A DNA stretch of 33,000 nucleotides, from the NCBI GenBank assembly GCA_945898055.1, contig CAMDGV010000049.1, positions 1 through 33,000 on the forward strand. The letters are read 5' to 3'. Source of the DNA: Akkermansia muciniphila. GTDB taxonomy: Bacteria; Verrucomicrobiota; Verrucomicrobiia; Limisphaerales; UBA9464. Shown here piece by piece: positions 7,180-16,141 of the stretch. The notes under the pieces are model-generated. The model was not told where the DNA came from and did not search any database. It worked only from the letters and a program-made list of their open reading frames with translations. A program made the position numbers and the translations under genes. Numbering within the stretch: the first letter of the stretch is position 1; every line of letters starts with the position of its first letter.

Positions 7180-8437
7180 CGGATTCGCCCTCGAGAGAAC
7201 CTAAACGGCGTGAGTGCCTTCCGTAGCCCCATTCGAAGAGGGGGGTGGCCATGAGTGTCGTGACAATTGCCATCACCACCATGATGGAAAAAAGAGAAGG
7301 TCCGATGAGGCCTTTCTGCAAACCGATATTGAGAATGATCAATTCCATCAGCCCCCTCGAATTCATCAGTGTTCCTACGGCGAACGCGGTCCGGTTGTCT
7401 TCGCCGTTGAGACGTGCTGCAGCCCAGCAGGCAACCCCTTTACCGACTATGGATGCAGCTAGCACCACCAAGGCGACCCCGAAAAGACTCCACGAATTAA
7501 CCAAATCTAGACGCGTTCGAAGTCCGGAAAATGTGAAAAACATCGGCAGAAGAAAAACCACGGCGAACGGCTCGACTTGCCGTTGCAATTCTTGAGTTAG
7601 ACGTCCACGCGGCAGGGCCGCTCCCAGCAGAAATCCGCCGAAAACAGCATGGATTCCAATCGAATCCGTAGCCCAAGCGGCGGCGGCAAAGAGACTGAGC
7701 AGAAGAGCTAAATGAGTTTGGGTCAAACCACCTGATTGCTCGACGGAACGGCCTAAAGGACGGAGCAGACGCCGCCCGGCGGTGAGGATCAGAAGGGCAT
7801 ACGTGACTCCACCGACGATGGCTTTGACCGCGACCAAAGGTCCGGCCCCAAAGCTAGCCAGCACGATAGCCAAGACGCACCAAGCAGCGGCATCGTCGAT
7901 GGCACCAGCGGCGAGAGCCAATGTTCCGAGGGGGGTGCCGCTAAGCCCCCTTTCCTTGATGATACGAGCCAGCATGGGAAAGGCGGTGATAGAGATGGCC
8001 GCACCCATAAACAGAGTGGCTTCGAACTGGGTTGTTTGAGCAGCAAATAAGCCAGATTGGCGCATCAACCATGGGGTCAAGAGGGCGGCTAAGGCGAAGG
8101 GCACAGCCATTCCTGCGATAGAGACCGAAGCGGCACTCCGAAGGCGGCTATGAAAAAGATCCAACCGGAACTCGGCACCTACCAAAAACATATAGAGACC
8201 GACGCCCAGTTGGGACCCAACGTAGAGAATTTTAAGCGACTCTTGGGGGAAAATACTTTTTTGAAAATCGGGAGAAAGTAAACCGAGCAAGGAAGGACCC
8301 AGTGCTACTCCGGCGATCATTTCGCAAACTACTTGGGGTTGACCGAGGTATCGTCCAAGCCAACCCGCTAATCGGCAGAAGAGCAGGATAAGGAGCATCT
8401 GCGAGAAAAAGGTCACGGAAAGCTGCTCGTTACTCAT
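7175..8437 (-). CDS. cation:proton antiporter, CPA2 (KefB/NapA-like) family
   Basis: A 420-residue integral inner-membrane protein with about twelve hydrophobic segments spread over its whole length. The first contains the family pattern GRYLGQPQVVCEMIAGVALGPSLLG, and AAGAIDDAAAW (around residue 185) holds the paired Asp of electrogenic Na+/H+ or K+/H+ antiporters in the CPA2 superfamily. There is no C-terminal TrkA-N/RCK domain, so the protein is the transporter core only. Ion specificity cannot be read from sequence. The role would be pH and cation homeostasis. The gene is single, its stop codon lies within the right direct repeat, and a 327-bp spacer without recognisable genes separates it from the glycogen cluster. 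Confidence 0.9.
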   Translation of the reverse strand: MSNEQLSVTFFSQMLLILLFCRLAGWLGRYLGQPQVVCEMIAGVALGPSLLGLLSPDFQKSIFPQESLKILYVGSQLGVGLYMFLVGAEFRLDLFHSRLRSAASVSIAGMAVPFALAALLTPWLMRQSGLFAAQTTQFEATLFMGAAISITAFPMLARIIKERGLSGTPLGTLALAAGAIDDAAAWCVLAIVLASFGAGPLVAVKAIVGGVTYALLILTAGRRLLRPLGRSVEQSGGLTQTHLALLLSLFAAAAWATDSIGIHAVFGGFLLGAALPRGRLTQELQRQVEPFAVVFLLPMFFTFSGLRTRLDLVNSWSLFGVALVVLAASIVGKGVACWAAARLNGEDNRTAFAVGTLMNSRGLMELIILNIGLQKGLIGPSLFSIMVVMAIVTTLMATPLFEWGYGRHSRRLGSLEGESA

Positions 8438-8764
8438 CCAAGATTCTGATATTACCCGCTGACGGAAGCGAGGATCAATTGCCCCTTCAGCGAGTGTGCC
8501 TGCGGGAGGCAGTTGAACGCACTACTCCGGCCAGCGAAGAGTCAAATTAAGCGACGACGCAAAGCACCTCTTCGGAAAAAGATGGTTAGATGGATGACGT
8601 TCTTCAACGATCAAGCCCGATGTCATTGGGTAGGCATCAAGAGAACAGCAAAGTCGGCGGTTGGAAGGATCGGCACTACGCTAAATGCTTCGCCTCTATA
8701 TCACCAAAGAGATCACCAACCGCCTACGAGTCCGGCGCCATCGGCTAGGCACCGTTCCTGCCGG
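8438..8764. other. intergenic stretch, no supported gene
   Basis: This lies between the antiporter start and the GH57 stop, both on the minus strand. A 105-codon frame on the plus strand at 8513-8830 has no recognisable domain and runs into the GH57 gene in antisense, so I do not call it. The antiporter promoter should lie at the left end of this stretch. No convincing terminator hairpin was seen. Confidence 0.5.
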
Positions 8765-10399
8765 TCACTGCTGAGGCGATCCAGGCTCTGGATTCAACCA
8801 CCACCTCAAGTCAATCTCAGGAAAAGGTAAACTACAACCCGCTGAAGTCTCAATCTCCGGCCTTCCTCTCGGATTGATATTCTTACCACTCCCTTGAAGC
8901 CACTGAATCTCTTGCCAAAAAGCCTCTAAATGCCGTTCAAATCGCCTCCGGGCGTAGCCAGATGCTGTCCCCATCCGCATTAAAAACGGCCAATCACTCG
9001 CCTGCGCCAGTAAGAGGTTCCGGGCACATTCTTTCGCACAACGAGTTCTCTCTTCGAAGTCTTTCTTTCTTTGGAAGACATCTGACCTAATCACCTGATG
9101 CGCTAGCTGACTCATCGCCAAACCCGCTTCTCCAAGGCGAGGTTGTAAAAAAGCATTGGATGGATCCAACCAAACCCCTAAATGCCCGCCCTCACCCCAA
9201 CTCGATTCTACAATATTTACCTTGGGACGCATTCCCGAGTCTCCCGCGCGGGCTGATAAAGTGACCATCCGGATTCCACTGCTCGCCGCGCCTCGCTGGA
9301 CTGCGGCTAGAAACTCCGGCCCCTCAAACCACCAATGACCAAATAATTCTGCATCATACGGTGCGACAATGAGAGGCGGTTGCTTCATCCAAGGCGTAAT
9401 TTTCTCACAGCGCTGTGCACACTGTTGGAGAAAATGGTTAGCATGCTCGGCGACCGCCTCAAGTGCTCTCCCTCGTTCATACAACGCTTTAGGGCCCGAA
9501 CCGCCGGTTACTCGATAATACTTAATGCCAGTGAAACCGCGAGCGCCGGCTCCTGGTAAATAGGGTCGAATGGACTCCCAATTCGCTTCGAATCCTAAAT
9601 CTCGGTAAAACTCTCGATACCGTGGATCCCCTGGGTAGCCGCCTGCCCGACTCCACACTTGGTGCGCCGTGGCAGGATCGCGTCCAAAAACAATCAACCC
9701 ACTCAGGGTCCGCACCGGTCCAAAAACCGAGGTTAATGGAGGTGGTTGAGCCTCTGTCACAGCCCGAGTCTCGACCACCACATGCTGAATTCCCGCAGCG
9801 TGCAGCGCCGGCTCAATCGCTGGGCACCAAGCACACTCCGGAAGCCAAAATCCGCGCGGTCTTTTACCAAAACGTCGTTGGTGTTCACGGCATCCCAGTT
9901 CTATCTGAGCCTGAAGACTCCCTGCATCAAGGACGAGTAAAGGCAGAACCGGATGGGTCGCTGGGCCTCCCAATAATTCTAATCGACCGGTATCAGCCAA
10001 TGTTCGAAAAGCACCCAGTAAATCGCCATCAAGAGAATCCCACAACGCCGTGACTCGTCGGTAGAAGGCACCGTGAAACCTGGCCAAGGATTGAAGGCCA
10101 GCCTCCCCCCGCGTTCGGACTTCTTCCCGATCAGCTAAATCAATTCGCTCACTTAAATAGCGGCGGACCCGATAGCTCAACAAAGAATCTTCCAACATCG
10201 ATCCGAGAGTCGGCGTTATTCCTAACGTCAAGGCCCAATCCACCCGATCCTTTTCCCAATCGAACAAGACTTGGAGCAAAGGTAAATAACATTCAGCGAC
10301 GGCCTCATACAGCCAACTTTCCTCAAAGAATCGATCGTGTTCAGCGTGCCGTACAAACGGAAGGTGCGCATGCAAAACCAGCGCTAGTTCCCCCTTCAT
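8765..10399 (-). CDS. GH57 1,4-alpha-glucan branching enzyme
   Basis: The 544-residue protein has the layout of GH57 branching enzymes (TK1436/TTHA1902 type), which make alpha-1,6 branches in glycogen. The N-terminal beta/alpha barrel opens with LHAHLPFVRH (GH57 region 1, His10/His12). GFWLPECAW places the nucleophile at Glu188, and APYDAELFGHWWFEG places the acid/base at Asp349. A helical C-terminal domain (DUF1957-like, about 410-530) contains the conserved WPFLMRMGTASGYA-like segment. Its ATG overlaps the TGA of the upstream DUF4912 gene (ATGA at 10396-10399), which implies translational coupling. Together with glgC at 16142 it marks a glycogen locus. No glgA or glgP is present in the window. 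Confidence 0.92.
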   Translation of the reverse strand: MKGELALVLHAHLPFVRHAEHDRFFEESWLYEAVAECYLPLLQVLFDWEKDRVDWALTLGITPTLGSMLEDSLLSYRVRRYLSERIDLADREEVRTRGEAGLQSLARFHGAFYRRVTALWDSLDGDLLGAFRTLADTGRLELLGGPATHPVLPLLVLDAGSLQAQIELGCREHQRRFGKRPRGFWLPECAWCPAIEPALHAAGIQHVVVETRAVTEAQPPPLTSVFGPVRTLSGLIVFGRDPATAHQVWSRAGGYPGDPRYREFYRDLGFEANWESIRPYLPGAGARGFTGIKYYRVTGGSGPKALYERGRALEAVAEHANHFLQQCAQRCEKITPWMKQPPLIVAPYDAELFGHWWFEGPEFLAAVQRGAASSGIRMVTLSARAGDSGMRPKVNIVESSWGEGGHLGVWLDPSNAFLQPRLGEAGLAMSQLAHQVIRSDVFQRKKDFEERTRCAKECARNLLLAQASDWPFLMRMGTASGYARRRFERHLEAFWQEIQWLQGSGKNINPRGRPEIETSAGCSLPFPEIDLRWWLNPEPGSPQQ

Positions 10400-11547
10400 T
10401 CGGACTGAATTTTACTGCTCTGAGAGGCACTGTCCGTCTCCCAAGAAATCGATCTCGATTGCAAGGTGAACGACGATACCACGGAAACGCGCCCCGAAGT
10501 GGCTTCCGGCAGAGCTCCATTTCCTGCCGAAGACATCGTTTGCCCATACAAAACCTCTTCCAAGAGTGAAGCCGGGATTCCTGTTTCATTTTGCCCTAGA
10601 CGGCAGGATAAAACTGCGACCCGATCCGGATTGACCCTGACCCTGAGAGGGACTCGTTCGGTCTCAGTAGACTCAAAAGAATCCGGACCCGTTAAAACGG
10701 GTGACGAGCAGGCGAGTGAAATCCAGTTTCCTGCATCTTCCACTCCAATTTCAGCGAAATAACCCACACCGCCTAAATTGACCGCGACAAACATAAATTC
10801 TACATCCGACGGCAAAGGTCCACTGGCAATAACCGTGCCGCTCAATGAAACACTGTGCACCCGCCACAAAAGGCTCCAACGCCCAACCACACTAGGACTT
10901 AATTTACTCCAGTAGAGCATCAGACACCGAGGATCACGCGCTACTAGCCAAACGGGGCCAGCCCATCTCGGCCGCTCCTCGAGAAATTTCTCAGAGACAT
11001 CTGCAGTTAAAGCGAGGGCCTCAGGGAGGGAATTCAAACCGATTTGTTCCTCCTCAAAATCTCCTTCGAACAGAATGGGGATCCGCCGCAAACCACTCAC
11101 TCGACACCCCGGAATCTCAGGAAACCTTGACTCCATGGGCAATTCGACTCTCGCCCCAATCTTCTCTCTGATTCGGCTTTGGGGAACTTTGACTTTCAGC
11201 CGCAACTCTCCCGAAACCCTTCTCAAATTTTCCGCCACTTTTTTCTTCGCTAAACCCACTCCTTGCAACAAGGGCCCTCGTGGAAACCATTCCTTCAAGT
11301 TTTTTCCTGATCCCTTGGCGAGGGCCAAATTCCTCTTGGCTTGCGTGAACTTCCGAAGGCCCTCACTCCGATAGCGACCACGTCGACGCGGCGAACTCTG
11401 AGTCGGTTGCGGAACCGGATCTGGACCAAAGACTCGAGGCGGGTGAGTGGCGAGCAGACGAGCATCTCGCAATCGCAGCGAAGCGGCAAAGCCCGGTTTG
11501 ATGAACAAATCGATTAACGGCAACCCGTTCAGTGGGTGATGTTGCAT
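10396..11547 (-). CDS. DUF4912 domain protein coupled to the branching enzyme
   Basis: The 383-residue protein has a basic N-terminal third (about 30-130: RRRGR, KKKVAENLRR) that is probably disordered. A DUF4912-like core follows at about 185-290, starting WLVARDPRCLMLYW, which is the typical opening of this family, and ending in a glycine-rich strand before a Ser/Thr-rich tail. DUF4912 genes are frequently found directly upstream of GH57 branching enzymes, and here the two genes share the ATGA. The function is unknown. The domain resembles a beta-sandwich that might bind carbohydrate or position the enzyme, which is inference. No signal peptide is seen, so it is probably cytoplasmic. Confidence 0.8.
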   Translation of the reverse strand: MQHHPLNGLPLIDLFIKPGFAASLRLRDARLLATHPPRVFGPDPVPQPTQSSPRRRGRYRSEGLRKFTQAKRNLALAKGSGKNLKEWFPRGPLLQGVGLAKKKVAENLRRVSGELRLKVKVPQSRIREKIGARVELPMESRFPEIPGCRVSGLRRIPILFEGDFEEEQIGLNSLPEALALTADVSEKFLEERPRWAGPVWLVARDPRCLMLYWSKLSPSVVGRWSLLWRVHSVSLSGTVIASGPLPSDVEFMFVAVNLGGVGYFAEIGVEDAGNWISLACSSPVLTGPDSFESTETERVPLRVRVNPDRVAVLSCRLGQNETGIPASLLEEVLYGQTMSSAGNGALPEATSGRVSVVSSFTLQSRSISWETDSASQSSKIQSE

Positions 11548-11608
11548 CCTTGAAATCGAGTATAAATAGTAGCAAACTGAGTTAAGATAATTAACGACGA
11601 CTCAACGA

Positions 11609-12424
11609 TCAAATCGCGGCATTGGGTTTGCGTAGTTCGACCATCACCCCTGAAAAAACAGGGGTTCGATGGTCTGCGGGAACCTCCGACATATTAGTAA
11701 AAAAGTCACCCAACCAGTTAAGCGCTGGAAGGGCAAACCAGCAGTAGAGCTTTCGCACCACTGTCAATAGGGCATGCACTTGCGGACGCTCCGTCTGAAT
11801 GAGTTCAGCCACACAATAATGCATCAAGTGAAACGATCCTCGCGGACCAGCGACGATCTTGGAGGCTCTCAGAATTTCAAATCCTGCTGCTTTAGCTTCC
11901 CACTCCAATCCTTTAGCTGTCCAACGACGGAAATCATCCGGGCATCCGTGCTCAATGAAGAGACCGTGAGTCGTCACCAACATACGTCCACCCGGCTTTA
12001 AAACGCGGAGTCCTTCACGCAAATAAGCCCCAGGATCAGGAACATGTTCCAAAACTTGGGTGGACAGTACCGCATCAAAGGTACCCTCAAACACAGGCAC
12101 AGAACCATCCGAACGTAGAGTTAGCGTAACGTGGGGGCCCGGGGTCACATCGGCAGCCTCATACCGAGTGAGAGCACGAAACAAACTGCGATACGGTGCC
12201 CCTCCACTGCCGTAATCCAGCAAATGCCCCTCCACCGACTCGGCAAACCGACGAATGACCGGGAGAAGATCTTTGAAAATTAGATAATCGAGGTCAGTCA
12301 ACGGCGGATTCATTCGCCGCCGTAAATACAGATCGTCATTCAGCACCGACGAAAGTGCTTCAACTGAGTCAGAACTAGGCTCAGGTCGCTGGCTTTCGAT
12401 AGTGGGCATGCAGACTGTTTCCAA
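11609..12424 (-). CDS. class I SAM-dependent methyltransferase
   Basis: A 271-residue Rossmann-fold methyltransferase. Motif I is HLLDYGSGGAPYRSLF (about 68-83), and the region around FDAVLSTQVLEHVPDPGAYLREGLRVLKPGGRMLVTTHG carries the motif IV-V pattern of the methyltransf_11 group. The C-terminus has a hydrophobic helix (LYCWFALPALNWLGDF) but no clear membrane anchor. Start is uncertain: ATG 12424 overlaps the upstream methyltransferase by 44 bases, and ATG 12409 reduces this to 29. Either way the two are co-transcribed and probably modify the same class of substrate, plausibly glycans or lipids given the neighbouring glycosyltransferase and glycogen genes. Substrate unknown. Confidence 0.85.
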   Translation of the reverse strand: METVCMPTIESQRPEPSSDSVEALSSVLNDDLYLRRRMNPPLTDLDYLIFKDLLPVIRRFAESVEGHLLDYGSGGAPYRSLFRALTRYEAADVTPGPHVTLTLRSDGSVPVFEGTFDAVLSTQVLEHVPDPGAYLREGLRVLKPGGRMLVTTHGLFIEHGCPDDFRRWTAKGLEWEAKAAGFEILRASKIVAGPRGSFHLMHYCVAELIQTERPQVHALLTVVRKLYCWFALPALNWLGDFFTNMSEVPADHRTPVFSGVMVELRKPNAAI

Positions 12425-13328
12425 ATCGCAGATAATGTCGAGCCAGCGAAAGTCGGTAGAGAAAGGTCAGTACTTCTCTGACCAACCAGGACGAATAACG
12501 GTCAGGTCGCTTGAGGATTAGATTAAAGTGACTCTGCAAACGCAACGTCTCGCGTATTTGTACACCGCGAAGAAGATCTGCGGTTAAATCAACCATCTCT
12601 AGCCCCAAAGTGGTACCCAAGTGCCGTAAATCTTGAGCACGCCAACGACTTAAATGATGAGGGGGCCACTGTCTCGGATCCAAAGTAAACCAACGATAAA
12701 TACCGGTGCCATTAGGCACGGCGATGGCTAAATGCCCCCCCGGTTTCACCAAGCGAGCCGCGCCCTTAAAGAATCCCACAGGATCCGATAAATGCTCCAT
12801 TACTTCGAAGGCGGTGACCAAATCAAAGCGATTCTCCGGACGCGATGCAGCATAAGACTCCGCCGTGCAACAAAGAACTTCATGCCCCCGACTCCGAGCC
12901 TTCTCCACCGCCTGTTCATTAAGATCCAATCCGTAGGTCTTAATCCCTGCCGCCCTCGCTTTATCCAGAAAACGACCCGCACCACAGCCTAGGTCCATCA
13001 ACGTCTTAGCCCCCGTCTGTCGGGCAAGATCCAGAGCGCGCAAGAAGGATGGGCTATTTTCAGGATAATAGCCTGGAATCTGATTCTCGAGATCTCGATA
13101 AAAGGCATTATTACCCGGCAGAATTGGATCGAAGAACTGAAAGCCACAGACGAGGCATTGTCGGTGTTCAATATTTCCAACCCCGGCAAAAGAAGCCATC
13201 GCTTCGGTGGTTAAGAGAACTCCCTCGACCGCAAAAAGGCACACGATTTCTGCCGGTGATATCCTATCCAGACAGCGGGCTTCAGCTGAGCCACAAACAA
13301 GGCATTGAACTTTTTTTGGCAAGGCCAT
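12381..13328 (-). CDS. zinc-ribbon class I SAM-dependent methyltransferase
   Basis: The 315-residue protein opens with a zinc-binding segment (Cys9-x2-Cys12 and Cys58-x2-Cys61), as in many sugar or polyketide C-/O-methyltransferases. The SAM fold follows: motif I LMDLGCGAGRFLDKA at about 110-124, acidic loop TYGLDLN, and FEVMEHLSDPVGFFKGAARLVKPGGHLAIAVPN. HHLSRW near residue 225 is typical of methyltransf_23-type enzymes and their close relatives. The gene overlaps its downstream partner by at least 29 bases and lies 134 bp after the secG stop on the same strand. The pairing of a zinc-ribbon methyltransferase with a second methyltransferase suggests surface-glycan or secondary-metabolite modification. 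Confidence 0.86.
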   Translation of the reverse strand: MALPKKVQCLVCGSAEARCLDRISPAEIVCLFAVEGVLLTTEAMASFAGVGNIEHRQCLVCGFQFFDPILPGNNAFYRDLENQIPGYYPENSPSFLRALDLARQTGAKTLMDLGCGAGRFLDKARAAGIKTYGLDLNEQAVEKARSRGHEVLCCTAESYAASRPENRFDLVTAFEVMEHLSDPVGFFKGAARLVKPGGHLAIAVPNGTGIYRWFTLDPRQWPPHHLSRWRAQDLRHLGTTLGLEMVDLTADLLRGVQIRETLRLQSHFNLILKRPDRYSSWLVREVLTFLYRLSLARHYLRFGNSLHAHYRKPAT

Positions 13329-13462
13329 GGAAATGCAGTTTGACGAATGAACCCTTCAAGAGGGGTTGGTATGGACTTCCCTCATAAAAAGCTCTACTCG
13401 GCGACCGTCAACCCCTTTTTTCGTAGTCAAGCAGTACGGGACCGTCACCCGTTCACCCTCGA

Positions 13463-13852
13463 TCACTTCGCAGCAGGTCCATTGGTCGCGACACCTAGGG
13501 GCCGAACCAAAGGCGTTGCGGGAAGTGCATTCGACAAACCTGCAGGGCGGGAGAGAACACTGCTCTGATTCGCAGCTTCACGGATACCTTTGGCAGCTTT
13601 AGCTGAACTGCTCGCACGACTGCCTAACAAAGACAGCATTAAACAGAGTACCAAAAAGGATCCTGCCACCCACTTAGTAATCGTGGTTAAAGCATTACCC
13701 GCTCCCGCTCCCAACAAAGTATCAACGGCACCAGAACCGAAGGCCATTCCTTGACCCGCATCCTTTCGAGGAAGTTGAATGAGGACCAAAAGTCCAAGCA
13801 AGAGGCAGATTAGAACGAGGATAAATCCGAGGATTCCAATAACAATTCCCAT
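13463..13852 (-). CDS. secG: preprotein translocase subunit SecG
   Basis: I chose the ATG at 13852 because it opens directly into the first transmembrane helix (MGIVIGILGFILVLICLLLG). The longer frame starting at 13927 would overlap tpiA and add a basic tail unlike SecG. The 129-residue product has the SecG layout: helix 1, the loop IQLPRKDAGQGMAFGSG with the conserved GQG..FG, and helix 2 (WVAGSFLVLCLMLSLL). An Ala/Ser/Pro-rich cytoplasmic tail of about 50 residues makes it longer than the 75-110 usual elsewhere. SecG is the auxiliary subunit of SecYEG. It sits 19 bases downstream of tpiA, an arrangement common in many bacteria. Confidence 0.92.
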   Translation of the reverse strand: MGIVIGILGFILVLICLLLGLLVLIQLPRKDAGQGMAFGSGAVDTLLGAGAGNALTTITKWVAGSFLVLCLMLSLLGSRASSSAKAAKGIREAANQSSVLSRPAGLSNALPATPLVRPLGVATNGPAAK

Positions 13853-13871
13853 AAAAATAAAGATAACGTGA

Positions 13872-14636
13872 TTAAATCGAGTTTTTGATAATCTCGACAA
13901 AGTTTTTTGAATCAAGCGACGCACCACCTACCAAGGCTCCGTCGATATCAGGTTGACCAAGAAGTTCCCGAGCATTTGATCCCTTGACGCTGCCACCGTA
14001 TTGAATCCGAACTCGGCGACTGACCGACTCACCATAAAGCGAAGTCAACACTTGGCGTACAAAAGCATGAACTTCTTGAGCCTGAGCACTTGAGGCTGTT
14101 CTCCCGGTACCAATCGCCCACACCGGCTCGTAGGCCAGAACCGTCATTTCCATCTGCTCAACCGAAAGACCCGCGAGGCTACCCCGTACCTGAGTCTCGA
14201 CGATCTGTTCGGTGATACCCGCCTCACGTTCAGCTAAGGTCTCTCCAAAACAAACAATCGGAATCAGGTTATTCGCGTGGGCATTTGCCGCTTTCCGAGC
14301 GACTTGAGCATCGGTCTCCTTCTGAAACTGACGGCGTTCACTATGGCCCAAAATCACATAACGAACGGACAATTCGCGCAACATTCCCGGGGCAATCTCA
14401 CCGGTGAACGCGCCATAGCCAGCTTCACTTAAATTTTGAGCACCTAACCGAAGGTTGGACTCGAGAACCATCCGTGAAACATCCGACAGCGCAGTGAAAG
14501 CTGGGCAGACCACAATATCCAACTCCTTGACGTTGGCTAGATCTCGGATGAGTTCCGAGACCAAAGCTATCGCCTCAGAGTTCGTTTTGTTACTCTTCCA
14601 ATTACCGGCAATAATGAGTCGACGCGTTTTATCCAT
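13872..14636 (-). CDS. tpiA: triose-phosphate isomerase
   Basis: The 254-residue TIM-barrel enzyme interconverts dihydroxyacetone phosphate and glyceraldehyde 3-phosphate in the cytoplasm. All catalytic motifs are intact: GNWKSN (Asn12, Lys14), VILGHSERR (His98), YEPVWAIGTG (Glu170 and the flexible loop 6) and the phosphate-binding IQYGGSVK and GALVGGASL. Length is typical. It is the first gene of a tpiA-secG pair transcribed on the minus strand. The 89-bp gap to the glycosyltransferase upstream contains no obvious terminator. Confidence 0.97.
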   Translation of the reverse strand: MDKTRRLIIAGNWKSNKTNSEAIALVSELIRDLANVKELDIVVCPAFTALSDVSRMVLESNLRLGAQNLSEAGYGAFTGEIAPGMLRELSVRYVILGHSERRQFQKETDAQVARKAANAHANNLIPIVCFGETLAEREAGITEQIVETQVRGSLAGLSVEQMEMTVLAYEPVWAIGTGRTASSAQAQEVHAFVRQVLTSLYGESVSRRVRIQYGGSVKGSNARELLGQPDIDGALVGGASLDSKNFVEIIKNSI

Positions 14637-14725
14637 GCAGAACAGAGGCCAGAGCCTATTCAGAGAGTTGCAGAGGTAAAGGGCTTTTTACAGTCCAATT
14701 TCAGAGAAGACCGACGACCGGCCGG

Positions 14726-15949
14726 TTATTCGTCCATCTTTCTACCTCGACCACGGCGCGAAGTCTGCCATCCCCAAAGCGTTCTTTCAAAACTAACCTC
14801 CAAACTTTCGATAAACCTCTCCGGGTGAAACCGAGGGAACTCTCGAACGGCTCCTGCCGCTAACCGATCCCGAAGAACGCGATCCTCTAGCAGACGACTA
14901 ATCCCTTCAGCTAAGGCCTCCGGAGTCCTTAATTCAATCCGAATACCCGTCTGCTCAGGTTTTAACCATTCCTCAACCCCTCCCCCTCCAAAAGCCACTA
15001 TCGGCTTTCCGTAAGCCAATGCCTCGGTCCCAATCAGTCCGAAGGGTTCTAGTCGCAGAACAGGGAAAACCACAAAATCGCACCGAGCATACTCATCGGC
15101 CATCTTTTCCGGACTGATTTCTCCGGGAAACTCAAAGCGATCCGCCATTTGCCAAGCAGTTGCCACTTTCTTTAATTCAGCCGCTTCTGGCCCGCCGCCC
15201 GGCATACACACTTTCCAGTAACCGCCACGGAGTAATCGCATCGCCGCCATCAACACGTGGACACCCTTCTCTCGTACTAACCGGCCCGGAACCAAAATGC
15301 GGCCTTGCTCGGGGCGATCGGGTCGGGTCGATGGCTCAGAAAATAAGGGGATGAGGTCAATCCGATCCGCCTCATAGCCATTCTCCAAAAGACTTTCTTG
15401 CATCATTTTAGAAGCCACTTGAAGCCGGAGACTCGATTGCTTTTTTACTGGGACAAAAAACTGAGTATTCTTCCACCAAGCCCAATTATTCAGGGGGTTT
15501 AATCCTCCACAACCGAGCAAATGGTTGTACACGAGACACGAAACTCCGTGGGGGCGGTGGCAAGCCACGTTCCCACGAGTAACCCGATGACCTCCTCCGC
15601 AAACGTACGATTGGTCATGAATGAATTGGCACATCGCAGCCCGGTCTAGGATCAAATCAAGGTGTCGACTCGCTCGACGAGTATGGGCATAAACAATCTC
15701 TGGCTGGAACGACTCGAGAATACTCGTCAACCGTGTGGTCATCTCGGCATGGGAAGCGGCTGATCCGCTCAGTGTTTCCGGCATTTGCCACGAAGGCCCC
15801 TCCACCTCCACCACCTCACTCGGTTGATGGTAGGCAATGCCCAATTCGTAACCACGTAAGCGCAAACGGCGACATGTCTCGACCACAACCCGACTCACAC
15901 CCCCGTGAGAAATACGCGGCCAGTCGGCGACAATAAGAACTCGTTTCAA
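14726..15949 (-). CDS. GT4-family glycosyltransferase
   Basis: A 407-residue GT-B glycosyltransferase. The N-terminal domain begins VLIVADWPRISHGGVSRVVVE, the Gly-rich acceptor-side loop of GT4 enzymes. A Cys-rich insertion at about 118-160 (CGGGHRV, CHRPHGVSC, GCGG) may bind metal. The C-terminal domain has GRLVREKGVHVLMAAM and EPFGLIGTEALAYGKPIVAFGGGG, the E-x7-E nucleotide-sugar motif. The start codon is TTG at 15949: an in-frame TAA lies six bases upstream, so no ATG further up is possible. The gene is divergent from glgC across 192 bp. It is not GlgA (GT5), and donor and acceptor are unknown. A role in surface glycan synthesis is inferred. Confidence 0.88.
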   Translation of the reverse strand: MKRVLIVADWPRISHGGVSRVVVETCRRLRLRGYELGIAYHQPSEVVEVEGPSWQMPETLSGSAASHAEMTTRLTSILESFQPEIVYAHTRRASRHLDLILDRAAMCQFIHDQSYVCGGGHRVTRGNVACHRPHGVSCLVYNHLLGCGGLNPLNNWAWWKNTQFFVPVKKQSSLRLQVASKMMQESLLENGYEADRIDLIPLFSEPSTRPDRPEQGRILVPGRLVREKGVHVLMAAMRLLRGGYWKVCMPGGGPEAAELKKVATAWQMADRFEFPGEISPEKMADEYARCDFVVFPVLRLEPFGLIGTEALAYGKPIVAFGGGGVEEWLKPEQTGIRIELRTPEALAEGISRLLEDRVLRDRLAAGAVREFPRFHPERFIESLEVSFERTLWGWQTSRRGRGRKMDE

Positions 15950-16141
15950 TTGTTATTAATTTTGTTTCAATACTCTCCCCTTGGTCAATAGGCGGAGCAA
16001 CATTAATGAAGAAGACCTCGCTCCTCGGATTTCGATAGTCCAAAGGCTTCACCCGCGACTCCCTATAAACTTATTTTCGGCACTTGTCGGGACTTGAGAA
16101 TTTAAAACATCCCAAGTAAAGTCTTCGCAACCGTCCTTGCA
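15950..16141. promoter_or_regulatory. divergent promoter region between GT4 gene and glgC
   Basis: This 192-bp spacer must hold promoters for both the minus-strand glycosyltransferase and plus-strand glgC. It contains an AT-rich tract at 15948-15972 next to the TTG start and a TATAAA at about 16072-16077, 64-69 bases before the glgC ATG. No clear Shine-Dalgarno precedes either start. Exact elements are not resolved. Confidence 0.4.

Noticed and set aside
8513-8830. A 105-codon plus-strand frame between the antiporter and GH57 genes
   Set aside because: Basic, low-information text that runs into the GH57 gene in antisense; no start context or homology seen.
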